A stretch of DNA of 64,000 nt from Chelativorans sp. YIM 93263 (lineage in GTDB: Bacteria > Pseudomonadota > Alphaproteobacteria > Rhizobiales > Rhizobiaceae). The position numbers and the translations under genes were made by a program. Position 1 is the stretch's first letter. The number at the start of each line of letters is the position of its first letter. The notes beneath the pieces are model-generated. The model worked only from the letters and a program-made list of their open reading frames with translations, was not told the origin of the DNA and did not search any database. Positions 18,008 through 26,949 of this stretch are shown here, one piece after another. The DNA lies in contig NZ_JAKCWP010000003.1 in the NCBI RefSeq assembly GCF_028767125.1, forward strand, positions 186,001 through 250,000. The letters run 5' to 3'.

Positions 18008-19105
18008 TCAGCCTCCTAGCCTGCGGCCGGTCTCGGAATCGAAGAGATGCGCATTGGATAGATCTATGTTGAAACGGTGTGCCTCGCCTGTTGCCAACGG
18101 CTTCGGATTGAGCATGCGCGCAATCCATTCATGCCCGTCGACCTCGGTGTAGATGAGCGTCTCGTTGCCCAGCGGCTCCATGATGCCGGCAGGCAGGTCG
18201 ATGGCGTGAACATCGGACTCGCCACCGGAATGAAGGCCATGGCCTTCCGGATAAAGATCATCCGGTCGCAGCCCGAAAACAACCTTACTGCCCGTCTCGG
18301 TCTTGTCCTTGAAGGCACGCGGTAGGGGAAGCCGCGTTCCGCCGGCGAATACAAGCCCTCCGTCGTCCACCACCGCTTCCTGGAGGTTCATCGGCGGCGA
18401 ACCGATGAAACCTGCCACGAAGCGCGTGGCCGGCTGATGGAAAACATCCTCCGGTGTGCCCACCTGCTCGATATGGCCGTCACGCATGATGACGATGCGG
18501 TCGGCAAGCGTCATGGCCTCGATCTGGTCGTGGGTCACGTAAACAACGGTGGAACGCACCTTGGCGTGCAGCTTTTTGATCTCGGTGCGCATCTGCGTGC
18601 GCAGCTTGGCATCGAGATTGGAAAGAGGCTCATCGAACAGAAAGACCGCCGGATTGCGGACGATGGCACGGCCCATGGCGACGCGCTGGCGCTGTCCGCC
18701 GGACAACTGTGAGGGCCGACGATCGAGAAGCGGCTCGAGATCCAGTGTCCGCGCGGCCTCGGCCACACGTTGGTCGATCTCATCCTGCGGGCGCCGGGCG
18801 ATCTTCAGCGAAAAGCCCATGTTCTCGCGCACCGACATGTGCGGGTAGAGCGCGTAGGACTGAAAGACCATTGAAATGTTGCGCGAGCGCGGCGGCAGGT
18901 CGTTGACCACCTCGCCGTCGATGCGAATCTCACCACCGGAGATGTCCTCCAGCCCGGCAATCATACGCAGGGTCGTGGACTTGCCGCATCCGGAAGGACC
19001 CACAAGCGCGATGAACTCGCGATCCGCGACCTCCAGGTCAATGCCGTGCACGACCTCTACTGACGCGTAGCGCTTTACCAGCTTGTGCAGGGACACAGTT
19101 GCCAT
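18008..19105 (-). CDS. Sugar ABC transporter ATPase (MalK/UgpC-type)
   Basis: Cytoplasmic ATPase of 365 residues with Walker A GPSGCGKST (36-44), LSGGQRQRVAMGRAIVR, Walker B VFLFDEPLSNLDAKLR, and a C-terminal OB/TOBE regulatory domain (FVAGFIGSPPMN onward). The arrangement is that of CUT1 importers, where one ATPase homodimer serves two permeases. Start ATG 19105 has AAAGGA upstream; the permease stop is four bases before it. The LFDSETGRRLGG ending is typical. Confidence 0.95.
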   Translation of the reverse strand: MATVSLHKLVKRYASVEVVHGIDLEVADREFIALVGPSGCGKSTTLRMIAGLEDISGGEIRIDGEVVNDLPPRSRNISMVFQSYALYPHMSVRENMGFSLKIARRPQDEIDQRVAEAARTLDLEPLLDRRPSQLSGGQRQRVAMGRAIVRNPAVFLFDEPLSNLDAKLRTQMRTEIKKLHAKVRSTVVYVTHDQIEAMTLADRIVIMRDGHIEQVGTPEDVFHQPATRFVAGFIGSPPMNLQEAVVDDGGLVFAGGTRLPLPRAFKDKTETGSKVVFGLRPDDLYPEGHGLHSGGESDVHAIDLPAGIMEPLGNETLIYTEVDGHEWIARMLNPKPLATGEAHRFNIDLSNAHLFDSETGRRLGG

Positions 19106-19109
19106 GGAG

Positions 19110-19976
19110 CTATCCTTTCACCGCGCCGGAAGTCAGGCCGGACACGAGATGTTTTTGCACGATGAATGTCAGGGCGAGCGCCGGAATGATCATGACCACG
19201 GCCAGCGCGCACATGCCGCGCCAGTCGGTGGTGAACTCGGCGGTGTAGTCGAGAAGACCAACGGGCAGCGTCTTGGAGTTCGTCGAGCGCGTGAGTTGTG
19301 AAGCCAGGGCGAATTCATTCCATGAAATCAGGAAGGCGAAAATGCCCGCCGACGCGATACCCGGACGCGCCAGCGGGAACTCCACCTGCCAAAAGGCCTG
19401 CCAGCGCGTGCAGCCATCGATCTGCGCCGCCTCGGCCAGATCCTTCGGTACCTGGCGGAAGAAGCCGTCGATGAGCCAGACGGTAAACGGCACGTTCAAG
19501 GCGACATAGGCCATGATCATGCCGAAATGGGTATCGATGACGCCGAGCCGCGCATAGACGTAGAAAAGCGGGAGCGAAAGCGCGATGCCGGGAACCGTGC
19601 GGGTCAACATGAAGCCGACGAATATCGCCGTCTTTCCACGGAAACGGTAGCGCGCAAAGGCATAGCCACCGGCCATTCCAACCACCAGGGCAATAATTGT
19701 CGAGCTCGCCGCGATGATGACCGAGTTGATGAAGTAGTCGAGGACGGGAATTCCACCGCGTCCCGCCCCGCTGAACATGCTGACATAGGCGTCAAAGGAA
19801 AGCTGCTGCGGTATCCAGACCGGCGGCTTGGCCATGATCTCTACTGTCGGGCGCAGCGAACTGAGCACGACCCACAAGCCCGGCAGACAGATAATGGACA
19901 TGGCCAGGAAGAGGCTAATTAGATGGCCGATCTTCAAGAGGCGCCGGTTCAGGCGGTTGAGCGTGTTTGCCTCCAT
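19110..19976 (-). CDS. Sugar ABC transporter permease (MalG-type)
   Basis: Inner-membrane permease of 288 residues with about six hydrophobic segments and the EAA loop DLAEAAQIDGCTRWQAFWQV characteristic of CUT1 MalG-like subunits. The ending LVSGLTSGAVKG is typical of the family. The start at ATG 19976 lies just after the preceding permease stop (TAA), with GGGAGCGGAG as a possible ribosome site; longer readings overlap that gene in another frame. Confidence 0.92.
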   Translation of the reverse strand: MEANTLNRLNRRLLKIGHLISLFLAMSIICLPGLWVVLSSLRPTVEIMAKPPVWIPQQLSFDAYVSMFSGAGRGGIPVLDYFINSVIIAASSTIIALVVGMAGGYAFARYRFRGKTAIFVGFMLTRTVPGIALSLPLFYVYARLGVIDTHFGMIMAYVALNVPFTVWLIDGFFRQVPKDLAEAAQIDGCTRWQAFWQVEFPLARPGIASAGIFAFLISWNEFALASQLTRSTNSKTLPVGLLDYTAEFTTDWRGMCALAVVMIIPALALTFIVQKHLVSGLTSGAVKG

Positions 19977-19978
19977 CG

Positions 19979-20875
19979 TTACCACTCCGCTCCCACCTGC
20001 TGGCGTGCCTTGGCAAGCTGCCGGAAGAAAATCAGAGTGAAGACAATGGACAGGAGGATCGCGATGTAGGCCATGGCGTTGGCCAGCCCCATGCGGGCGT
20101 CGGAATAGCCGGTGCGCGCGATCAGCGTCCATAGAATTTCGGTGCGTCCGGCCGGACCGCCGTCCGTCATGATCTTTACGATGTCATATGCACGCGCGAT
20201 ATCGAGCGAGCGGATCGTCATGGCGATAAAAGCGAAAGGCATGATGAAGGGCCATACTACGTAGCGAAAGGTCTGCCATGGGGTGCACCCATCGACCCGC
20301 GCCGCCTCGATCGGCTCGCGCGGCATCGCCATCAATCCGGCCAGGATGAAGATCGCGAAGACCGAGGTGGATGACCATATCTCAGCGGTGAGAATGGCGA
20401 AAAAGGCGAGATTTCCGTCGATAAGCCAGGGTATCGCCTGATCGGTGAGACCGAGCGATTGCAACGCGTTGTTCACGAGCCCGACATTGTCGTTGAACAT
20501 GAACTTGAATTGGAAACCCACCAGGACCGGTGAGAACATCATCGGGAACATCATCATGGTTCTGAGGATGCGCTGCCCGCGAGTGGCCTTTTCCACCAGC
20601 ATTGCAAGGCCTAGCCCCAGGACCATCTCCAGATTGAGCGCCACGGCGAGGAACAGGACAGTGCGGCCAAAAGCCGTCCAGAACGCCCAGTCCCCGAACA
20701 GGCGGATGTAATTGTCCAGCCCGATGAATACCCAGATGCTGTCCGGGCGGGTCAGCCTGAATGGCGTAAAGCTGGAATAAAGTGAGAGGAAAAGCGGTAC
20801 GACAACGACCGCGGAAAGCACGATAAAGGCCGGCATGAGCAGAAGAACCGGCGCCGGCAATCTCCATGCTTTCAT
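19979..20875 (-). CDS. Sugar ABC transporter permease (MalF-type)
   Basis: Inner-membrane permease, 298 residues, six or so hydrophobic segments beginning with APVLLLMPAFIVLSAVVVV. The EAA loop reads MPREPIEAARVDGCTPWQTF, and IMTDGGPAGRTEILWTLIAR is a usual MalF-type segment. It is first after the intra-operon hairpin and pairs with the MalG-type permease downstream. Confidence 0.93.
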   Translation of the reverse strand: MKAWRLPAPVLLLMPAFIVLSAVVVVPLFLSLYSSFTPFRLTRPDSIWVFIGLDNYIRLFGDWAFWTAFGRTVLFLAVALNLEMVLGLGLAMLVEKATRGQRILRTMMMFPMMFSPVLVGFQFKFMFNDNVGLVNNALQSLGLTDQAIPWLIDGNLAFFAILTAEIWSSTSVFAIFILAGLMAMPREPIEAARVDGCTPWQTFRYVVWPFIMPFAFIAMTIRSLDIARAYDIVKIMTDGGPAGRTEILWTLIARTGYSDARMGLANAMAYIAILLSIVFTLIFFRQLAKARQQVGAEW

Positions 20876-20944
20876 GATTTTCTATCCGTCGTCTCGCAAT
20901 AATCGGGCTCAGCCTGAGGGCATCTTCGCACGCACCGGCTGAAG

Positions 20945-20981
20945 AAAAAGGGGCGCGCACCTCAAACGGGTGCCGCCCCTG
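20945..20981 (-). terminator. Hairpin with T-run between binding-protein and permease genes
   Basis: Arms pair 49-55 with 74-80 and 57-61 with 69-73 (all plus 20900), with one bulged C and a 7-base loop; on the minus strand the stem is followed by TTTTTC. It stands 12 bases after the binding-protein stop, as a partial terminator that would leave the binding protein in excess over the membrane parts. Confidence 0.75.
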
Positions 20982-20992
20982 TAGTTTCGGCG

Positions 20993-22312
20993 TCAGAGTT
21001 CGCCGGTTTCCTCGAGGATTTCCGTGGCCTGAGCGGCGGCATCGTCGAGCGCCTGCTTGGCGGTTTTATCACCAAGGATCGCCGCTTGCAGCTGCGGATA
21101 AACTGCATTGGAGATTTCAATCCAGGCAGCAGTCTGCGGCACGGGATAGGCAACTTCGGCAGCACCCTGGAATGCAGTCAGGACCTCCTTGCGGAAGGGA
21201 TCGTCGGCCGCTTCCTCGATCACCCAGTCCCATACGGCGCTGCGTGTCGGCAATGGACCGGCGGAAGCCTCAAGCTGCTGGCTCTCCTCATTGGTGAGGA
21301 ACCAGACGAGAGATGCGGCCGCTTCCTTATTATCGCAGCTTTCCGTGACCGAGAAGCCATGATGCCCTGACCATGCCGAGTATTCTCCGGCAGATCCCTT
21401 TGGCGGCATGGTGATGCCGACATCGCCGGCGACCTTGGAAGACTCCGGATCATTGAAGAATCCGGCCCAACCCGGCCAGTCCAGGTTGATCGCGATGGTG
21501 CCGGAGGCGAAGCCCTGGCCAATATCGTCCCAGAGATAGTTGGTGGTACCGGCCGGTACGGCTTTCGCCTCGTAAAGATCGACGAACCACTGGAGAGCGC
21601 GTACACCGGCTTCCGAGTTGAAAGCCGGGCGTCCCTCGGCGTCGAGATATTCACCGCCCTCGGCAATCAGCATCTCGTAGAAGCGGCCGTTAATGGCTTC
21701 TTCCTTCCCGGCGAACTGCGTGCCGTAAAAATTCGGCGGGTCAGCAAAGAAAATGGCCTGATCCTTGACTTCGTCCCAGGTTTCCGGCGGACGAAGCTCG
21801 TAGCCATACTCTTCCTCGAACGCCGCCTTGCTCTCCTCGTCCTCGTAGAGGCTCTTTTGATAATAGAGCGCCGAAACGTCGTACTGGGCGCGCGGAAGCA
21901 TGACGAGACGACCGTCCAGAGTCGACGCTTCGATCGTGCTCGGCACGAAGGCGTCGATCTCCTCCTGCGGCAGGAGTGCGGCAAGGTCCGTGTAGATGCC
22001 CGGATATTGCGGAGCGAAGGACGAATGGTTGGAGCCGACGCACCAGTTGATCAGGCCGGTTGCGAGGTCCGTCTTGATTTCCTTGTCGAGCTCGAAGTGG
22101 TTCTGCTTGGAGGCAATGTTGACCGTGGCGCCGGTCGCCTCCTCCCATTCTCCGATGCGCTCGTAAAGCGCCTCGTATTGCTGACCGCCGATCAATTTTA
22201 CGTCGAGCCTTACACCCTCGAAGCTGCCCGGCAACTCCTGTGCATATCCTCCCGCCCCTGATAGCGCCAACGCGACAGTGGCTATGGAAACGCCGAGATA
22301 AGTACGCCTCAT
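20993..22312 (-). CDS. Sugar ABC transporter substrate-binding protein
   Basis: Exported family-1 solute-binding protein, 439 residues. A signal peptide covers about residues 1-24 (hydrophobic VSIATVALALSGAGGYAQ). The mature part shows sugar-binding-protein features: YERIGEWEEATGATVNI, GLINWCVGSNHSSFAPQYPG, FASGTIAINLDWPGWAGFF and a C-terminal helix with multiple Ala. It should capture the operon's sugar (L-fucose or a fucoside by context). First gene of the 11-gene operon; ATG 22312 has GGGAGGA upstream. Confidence 0.93.
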   Translation of the reverse strand: MRRTYLGVSIATVALALSGAGGYAQELPGSFEGVRLDVKLIGGQQYEALYERIGEWEEATGATVNIASKQNHFELDKEIKTDLATGLINWCVGSNHSSFAPQYPGIYTDLAALLPQEEIDAFVPSTIEASTLDGRLVMLPRAQYDVSALYYQKSLYEDEESKAAFEEEYGYELRPPETWDEVKDQAIFFADPPNFYGTQFAGKEEAINGRFYEMLIAEGGEYLDAEGRPAFNSEAGVRALQWFVDLYEAKAVPAGTTNYLWDDIGQGFASGTIAINLDWPGWAGFFNDPESSKVAGDVGITMPPKGSAGEYSAWSGHHGFSVTESCDNKEAAASLVWFLTNEESQQLEASAGPLPTRSAVWDWVIEEAADDPFRKEVLTAFQGAAEVAYPVPQTAAWIEISNAVYPQLQAAILGDKTAKQALDDAAAQATEILEETGEL

Positions 22313-22385
22313 GGAATCCTCCCAGTTGCATTTACATACGTGCGAGACAGACGGTCACTTGCGTCATCTCATAGGTGATGCTTTA

Positions 22386-22399
22386 ATTCATTAATGAAT
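22386..22399. promoter_or_regulatory. Perfect 14-bp palindrome, likely IclR-type operator
   Basis: ATTCATTAATGAAT is a perfect inverted repeat in the divergent spacer between the sugar-binding-protein gene and the IclR regulator. It covers the -10 of the predicted minus-strand promoter, a position suited to repression. That the neighbouring IclR protein binds it is inference. Confidence 0.6.
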
Positions 22400-22419
22400 G
22401 TCTCGGCGGATCGTGTCAA
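22390..22419 (-). promoter_or_regulatory. Predicted promoter of the sugar uptake/fucose operon
   Basis: On the minus strand TTGACA (22419-22414) is followed after 18 bases by ATTAAT (22395-22390). The start codon of the first gene is about 78 bases downstream. The -35 is a perfect match and the -10 matches four of six. Confidence 0.55.
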
Positions 22420-22455
22420 GCGCTTCCGCCGGTTGCGCCAGTATGTTTTGTATAT

Positions 22456-23325
22456 ATGAAGGTCACCATTCACCTGGAATGGGCTAACCTGGGGGAACGA
22501 TTGGCTAACGACATCGGAACGGAGCAGAACAATGGTGAGCGCTACCGCGCGCCGGCGCTCGACAAGGGACTCGACATTCTCGAGCTGCTTGCATCCGTGG
22601 AAGGCGGTCTGACGCAAGCGGAAATCGCCAAAAGGCTCGGGCGCAATCCAAACGAGTTTTATCGCATGCTCGACAGGCTGGTACGGCGCGGCTACGTCAC
22701 ACGCACCGACAGCGACCGTTACTCACTGAGCCTGAAGCTCTTCGGACTGGCGCAGATGCACGCGCCGATCCGCCGGATCGTTTCCTACGCCACCCCGCTG
22801 ATGCGCGAACTGGCGGAGAATTCGCTGCAGGCGAATCAGCTGGTCGTATTCGACCGCGGCGCGGCCGTCGTCATCGCCCAGCAGGAAGCGCCGAATTACT
22901 GGGGCATCTCGATCCGGGTCGGATCGCATATCAGCCTCTTCGATACCGGTTCGGGGCACATCCTCCTCGCCTTCCGCTCCCCGGAAGAGCGAGAGATGAT
23001 GATTGCGGAGAATGCGCGCAACCGCGAAACGCCAAAGCTGACGCAGGATTTCTACGACCGGCTCGATCAGATCCGCGAGCGCGGCTACGAAATGATGCCG
23101 AGCGTGCAGACCGCAGGTGTGCTCAATCTATCCGCCCCCATTCTCGGCCCGGATGGAAAGGCGTTCGCCGCCCTCACCGTCCCCTATATCACGATCATCA
23201 ACACCCCTTCTGCTCCGGACATTTCCGGCACGATCGAACTTCTCAGGCGAACGGCCGACGAACTCTCGAGGCTCGCGGGCGCCGACATCGCGCACCAGGC
23301 GAAGAGTTCTTCTTTGGAAACGTAA
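22456..23325 (+). CDS. IclR-family transcriptional regulator
   Basis: Regulator with an N-terminal winged helix (ALDKGLDILELLASVEGGLTQAEIAKRLGRNPNEFYRMLDRLVRRGYV) and a C-terminal effector domain (RELAENSLQANQLVVFDRG, SPEEREMMIAENARN, GVLNLSAPILGPDGKAFAALTVPY). Length is 289 residues from ATG 22456, which lacks a ribosome site; TTG 22501, with GGGGGA four bases upstream, would give 274 residues and may be the true start. It is divergent from the fucose-type operon and followed 50 bases later by the lactonase-like gene, so it likely controls both by sensing a pathway sugar acid. Confidence 0.92.
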   Translation: MKVTIHLEWANLGERLANDIGTEQNNGERYRAPALDKGLDILELLASVEGGLTQAEIAKRLGRNPNEFYRMLDRLVRRGYVTRTDSDRYSLSLKLFGLAQMHAPIRRIVSYATPLMRELAENSLQANQLVVFDRGAAVVIAQQEAPNYWGISIRVGSHISLFDTGSGHILLAFRSPEEREMMIAENARNRETPKLTQDFYDRLDQIRERGYEMMPSVQTAGVLNLSAPILGPDGKAFAALTVPYITIINTPSAPDISGTIELLRRTADELSRLAGADIAHQAKSSSLET

Positions 23326-23375
23326 TTTCCATATGAGACCATCGTCGAGAATGGCGGCATTTCAGGAGGACACGT

Positions 23376-24212
23376 ATGCTCATCGATACACATTTGCATA
23401 TCATAGACCAGTCGGCCCTCAGCTATCCCTGGCTTGCGGGCGTCGACGCGCTGAACCGCGACTTTCTCTATGCCGACTACGCCCGTCAGGCACGCCGCGC
23501 CGGGATCAGCCAGGCCATGCATATGGAAGTCGATGTCGATCCGGCACGAATCGACAATGAGAACGCCTATGTCGCAGGCCTTTCAAAAAAACCGGACAGC
23601 CTGATCACGGCCGCCATCGCGGCCTGCCGGCCCGAGGAAGAAGGATTTGCCGTCTATCTCGAAGAGCAACGGGCCAACCCTTTCGTGCGCGGGTTCCGCC
23701 GGCCCCTCCACGTCGTACCCGATGAAGTTTCCGAGCAGCCGATCTTTCGCGAGAACATAAAGCGGCTCTCCGGCACCGGCCTGACATTCGATCTGTGCGT
23801 GCTTCCACGACAACTCGACAAGGCGATCGCGCTTGCGGATACGGCACCCGACGTACAATTCATTCTCGATCATTGTGGCGTGCCGGATATCGCTGGCGAT
23901 GCGCGTGAGCCCTGGCGGAGCCGGATTGAGGATATCGCCCGTCGTTCCAACGTGACGGCCAAGATTTCCGGCGTTGTTGCGTATGCCGATCAGGACGACT
24001 GGACAATCGACACGCTTCGTCCATGGGTCGAGCACGTGGTCGCCTGCTTCGGCTGGGACCGTATCGTCTGGGGCAGCGACTGGCCCGTCTGCACGTTGGG
24101 TGGTGGGCTGGCGACCTGGGTCGCCGCCACCCATGCGCTTTTTGCCAACGCCAGCGCGGATGAGCGTGAAAAGCTCTTTGCGGGGAATGCCCGTCGGATC
24201 TGGCGGCTGTAA
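23376..24212 (+). CDS. Amidohydrolase-family (COG3618) lactonase, probable L-fucono-1,5-lactonase
   Basis: TIM-barrel hydrolase of 278 residues with metal-site motifs DTHLH (4-8), the barrel histidine in FILDHCG and aspartate in VWGSDWPV. This COG3618 group includes bacterial L-fuconolactonases that open the lactone made by sugar dehydrogenases. The GGAGG ribosome site precedes ATG 23376. Together with fucD and the 2-keto-3-deoxy dehydrogenase/hydrolase across the spacer it supplies the missing lactone-opening step. Substrate specificity is inferred from context. Confidence 0.87.
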   Translation: MLIDTHLHIIDQSALSYPWLAGVDALNRDFLYADYARQARRAGISQAMHMEVDVDPARIDNENAYVAGLSKKPDSLITAAIAACRPEEEGFAVYLEEQRANPFVRGFRRPLHVVPDEVSEQPIFRENIKRLSGTGLTFDLCVLPRQLDKAIALADTAPDVQFILDHCGVPDIAGDAREPWRSRIEDIARRSNVTAKISGVVAYADQDDWTIDTLRPWVEHVVACFGWDRIVWGSDWPVCTLGGGLATWVAATHALFANASADEREKLFAGNARRIWRL

Positions 24213-24217
24213 CGACG

Positions 24218-25357
24218 TTATGCCTCGAAGCTTTCGCGGAACAGCGCATTGAGGCGCTTGACCGCCGCGGCCGCCGGCTCATTCTCCGCGAAAACGGCAT
24301 TGACCACCTCAGAGGCGGACTGCTGGAAGTCCATGTACCCGCGATGGCGCGGGCGCAACCAGCCGCCCTCCAGCGTTTCGCGCGTGGCGCGGTAGAAATC
24401 GCCTGTCATGGCGTTGACTGCATCGTCCTCCCACGCCTCGCCATGGCCGGGCTGTCCACCGGACTGCGCATAGAGGCCGCGCTGCACGGCGCCGCTTGCG
24501 ACCCAATAGGCAAAATCCTTGGCCGCTTCGCGGTCGCTCGAGAAGGCCGAAACGGCAATTCCCGTTCCGCCGATGGCCGAGCCCACCGGGCCCGCCGTGC
24601 CTGCCGGCGGCAGGTCGCCGAACAGAACCCGCCGGTCCCGAAAACCTTCCACGGAGTAGCTGACATAACCATAAATGAGCGGAGAGCAGGCAATCGGGCT
24701 ATCCTTTTCCGCCATGCGCTCGAGCACCGCGATGGGATCCATGCCAAGGCATTCGCGGTCGATCAGCGCCGCCATGGCGCGCATCGTCTCCAGAACCTCT
24801 TCGCCAGCTGGCGCATCGACGAAATCGCCGCCGCCATCGTTGCGGCAGGGACGACCCGTGTTCGCGGCGAGGCTGTAGAACGTCATCAGCGAATGCGGCG
24901 GGCGCAGCGGAAGCAACACCATGCCGCGCCCGGCAAGTTCCATGACCTCGTTCCAGTCCGCGGCCGGGCTGTCGATCAGATCAGGGCGCCAGGCCTGCAC
25001 CTGGGCGGCAGCGTCGATGGGAAAGGCCCATTGCCGGCCCTCCCATTCGTAGCTCGGGTAAGAGGCGCCGACGCTCGCCGCCTCCAATGCGGCGCGCTCG
25101 GCTTCGCGGCCCGGCACATCCAGCGGCGCAAGGCAACCCTGGGCCGTGATTTCCCCCACATGGGGATGGTCGATGACGATCAGGTCATACTCACGTGCCA
25201 ACGTCTCGACGGGGAAGGACTCGAAATCTTGCAGAGAACGTTTTTCCCAGTCGATGGAAACGCCGGTTTTTGCCTGCCACTCCTTGGCACAGGCCTGCAT
25301 GGGATCGAAGCCGCGCGGATGGCTCCATGTCATGCCCTTCAGCCGGACGCCGCTCAC
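24218..25357 (-). CDS. Solute-binding-protein-like protein lacking a signal peptide
   Basis: A 379-residue protein with the fold of family-1 solute-binding proteins: KGMTWSHPRGFDPMQACAKEWQAKTG, EYDLIVIDHPHVGEITAQG, a central hinge region, AFSSDREAAKDFAYWVASG and a C-terminal YMDFQQSASEVVNAVF. The N terminus MSGVRLKGMTWSHPRG has no hydrophobic signal, so as read it would stay in the cytoplasm. Its start overlaps the stop of the CoA-transferase gene (ATGA), so the two are translationally coupled and no upstream signal-coding segment fits. It may be a cytoplasmic binding or sensor protein for the CoA-transferase substrate; function unknown. Confidence 0.8.
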   Translation of the reverse strand: MSGVRLKGMTWSHPRGFDPMQACAKEWQAKTGVSIDWEKRSLQDFESFPVETLAREYDLIVIDHPHVGEITAQGCLAPLDVPGREAERAALEAASVGASYPSYEWEGRQWAFPIDAAAQVQAWRPDLIDSPAADWNEVMELAGRGMVLLPLRPPHSLMTFYSLAANTGRPCRNDGGGDFVDAPAGEEVLETMRAMAALIDRECLGMDPIAVLERMAEKDSPIACSPLIYGYVSYSVEGFRDRRVLFGDLPPAGTAGPVGSAIGGTGIAVSAFSSDREAAKDFAYWVASGAVQRGLYAQSGGQPGHGEAWEDDAVNAMTGDFYRATRETLEGGWLRPRHRGYMDFQQSASEVVNAVFAENEPAAAAVKRLNALFRESFEA

Positions 25358-26517
25358 AGTCCGAACTCCGCTCGGATCTTCGCGCTGTGCTCGCCTATGC
25401 CCGGTGCCGCCCGGTCCGATGAGGGGCGCACACCGTTGATGCGGATTGGCGAGCGGGTGGTGCGGATGGAAACCTCACCGCCCCGCTCAACGGTCTGGAG
25501 CATATCGAGCACGCCAAAGCCTTCGCTGTTCATCAGATCGTTCCAATCCATAACTTTCGCACACCAGATGTCGTGCGGTTCCAGAAGCTGCACCCATTCG
25601 TCAATCGTGCGCGCGGCAATCCGCCCGGCGATGATGGTCTTGATCTCGTCCCGGCGCGTGAACCAGCTCTCGGGCTGATCTCGATAGGGCGCCAGTTCCT
25701 CGAGCTCGAGAATATCGGCCAGCTTAGGAATGGGTGTCATCGCGATTGCAAGGAAGCCGTCGCGCGCCGGATAGACACCATACGGAGCGGCCAGATACGC
25801 ATGTGCGCTGCGCACACTGGAACGGCGCGGCATACGCTGGCCATCATTGAGAAATGTCGTCAGCACCTCGAACTGCAAATCGACCAAGGCTTCCAGCAGG
25901 CTTGTTTCGACATGGCTGCCTTTGCCGGAGACGCCGCGCTTGACCAGCGCCGCCAGGATGCCTTGCGCAGCCGCCGCGCCCGCCAGCATATCGCCTATAG
26001 CCAGACCGAAAGGGACCGGCCCCTGTCCGTCATCACCGTTCAGCCACATCACGCCCGAGCGCGCCTGGGCGAGCAGATCCTGACCGGGTCGCTTCACCCA
26101 GGGGCCTTCCTCGCCATAACCGCTGATGGAGGCGTAAACGATGCCGGAATTGAGCTTGCGCACGTTATCATAATCCAGGCCGAGACGGGCGATCACGCCG
26201 GGACGGAAGTTCTGGATCACCACATCGGCCTTCTCCATCAGGCGGCGCAGAAAGGCCAGATCTTCCTCATCCTTCAGGTCAACGGCCAGACTTTCCTTTC
26301 CACGATTGATGGCGTGGAAGATGGTGGAATCGCCACCGATCTCCGTATCGCTCAGGTAAAGCTGGCGCGAGAGATCGCCGAGGTTCGGGCGTTCTACCTT
26401 GATAACCCGCGCCCCCAGATCAAGCAGGCGTAACGAGCAGTACGGCCCGGATAGAAACTGGCTGAGGTCAAGGACGGTAATGCCCTCGAGCGGCAGGTCC
26501 GACTGGGTGGCTGTCAT
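25354..26517 (-). CDS. CaiB/BaiF-type class III CoA-transferase
   Basis: Transfers CoA between carboxylic acids. The 387-residue protein has LPLEGITVLDLSQFLSGPYC, DLGARVIKVERPNLGD, NRGKESLAVDLK, FRPGVIARLGLDYD and the catalytic aspartate in GDMLAGAAAAQG (Asp about 176), followed by the C-terminal small domain. It is upstream of, and coupled to, the binding-protein-like gene. The substrate acid is not evident. Confidence 0.93.
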   Translation of the reverse strand: MTATQSDLPLEGITVLDLSQFLSGPYCSLRLLDLGARVIKVERPNLGDLSRQLYLSDTEIGGDSTIFHAINRGKESLAVDLKDEEDLAFLRRLMEKADVVIQNFRPGVIARLGLDYDNVRKLNSGIVYASISGYGEEGPWVKRPGQDLLAQARSGVMWLNGDDGQGPVPFGLAIGDMLAGAAAAQGILAALVKRGVSGKGSHVETSLLEALVDLQFEVLTTFLNDGQRMPRRSSVRSAHAYLAAPYGVYPARDGFLAIAMTPIPKLADILELEELAPYRDQPESWFTRRDEIKTIIAGRIAARTIDEWVQLLEPHDIWCAKVMDWNDLMNSEGFGVLDMLQTVERGGEVSIRTTRSPIRINGVRPSSDRAAPGIGEHSAKIRAEFGL

Positions 26518-26872
26518 CAGGATATCTTCTGTTTGCGTTGTTCAATGAAATCGGCGCAAGCTCTTCCTGCCGGTCGTCGCATTCCCACCGACGACATCCG
26601 TGCCGTCCGCATCAAGGTCTCCCACATCGTCAAATCTCCTCCCCTTCGCACGCCACTGCTGCCGCACAGGAATCGGCTCACGTTTTCTTAAATGAAGAGT
26701 TTATTCACATATGATTTGCACTTCAAGGCTTTCGACGACACGCCTGATCTTCTGCCGGGGGAAGATCCGTTTGCGCAGACCGTGAAGTAGGCCCAAGGTG
26801 ACCTGCTATCGTTCTGAGATACGATTTTGCACTTGCGTCTGACGTCGCGAGAATATAGGCATTTGCACGGCT
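26518..26872. other. 355-base spacer before tRNA-Pro
   Basis: No convincing gene. It must hold the minus-strand promoter of the CoA-transferase operon and the plus-strand promoter of tRNA-Pro; CTTGCG then TATAGG with a 16-base spacing just upstream of the tRNA (about 26832-26859) is a weak candidate. An AT-rich patch at 26690-26725 is otherwise unexplained. Confidence 0.4.
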
Positions 26873-26949
<77 letters not shown>

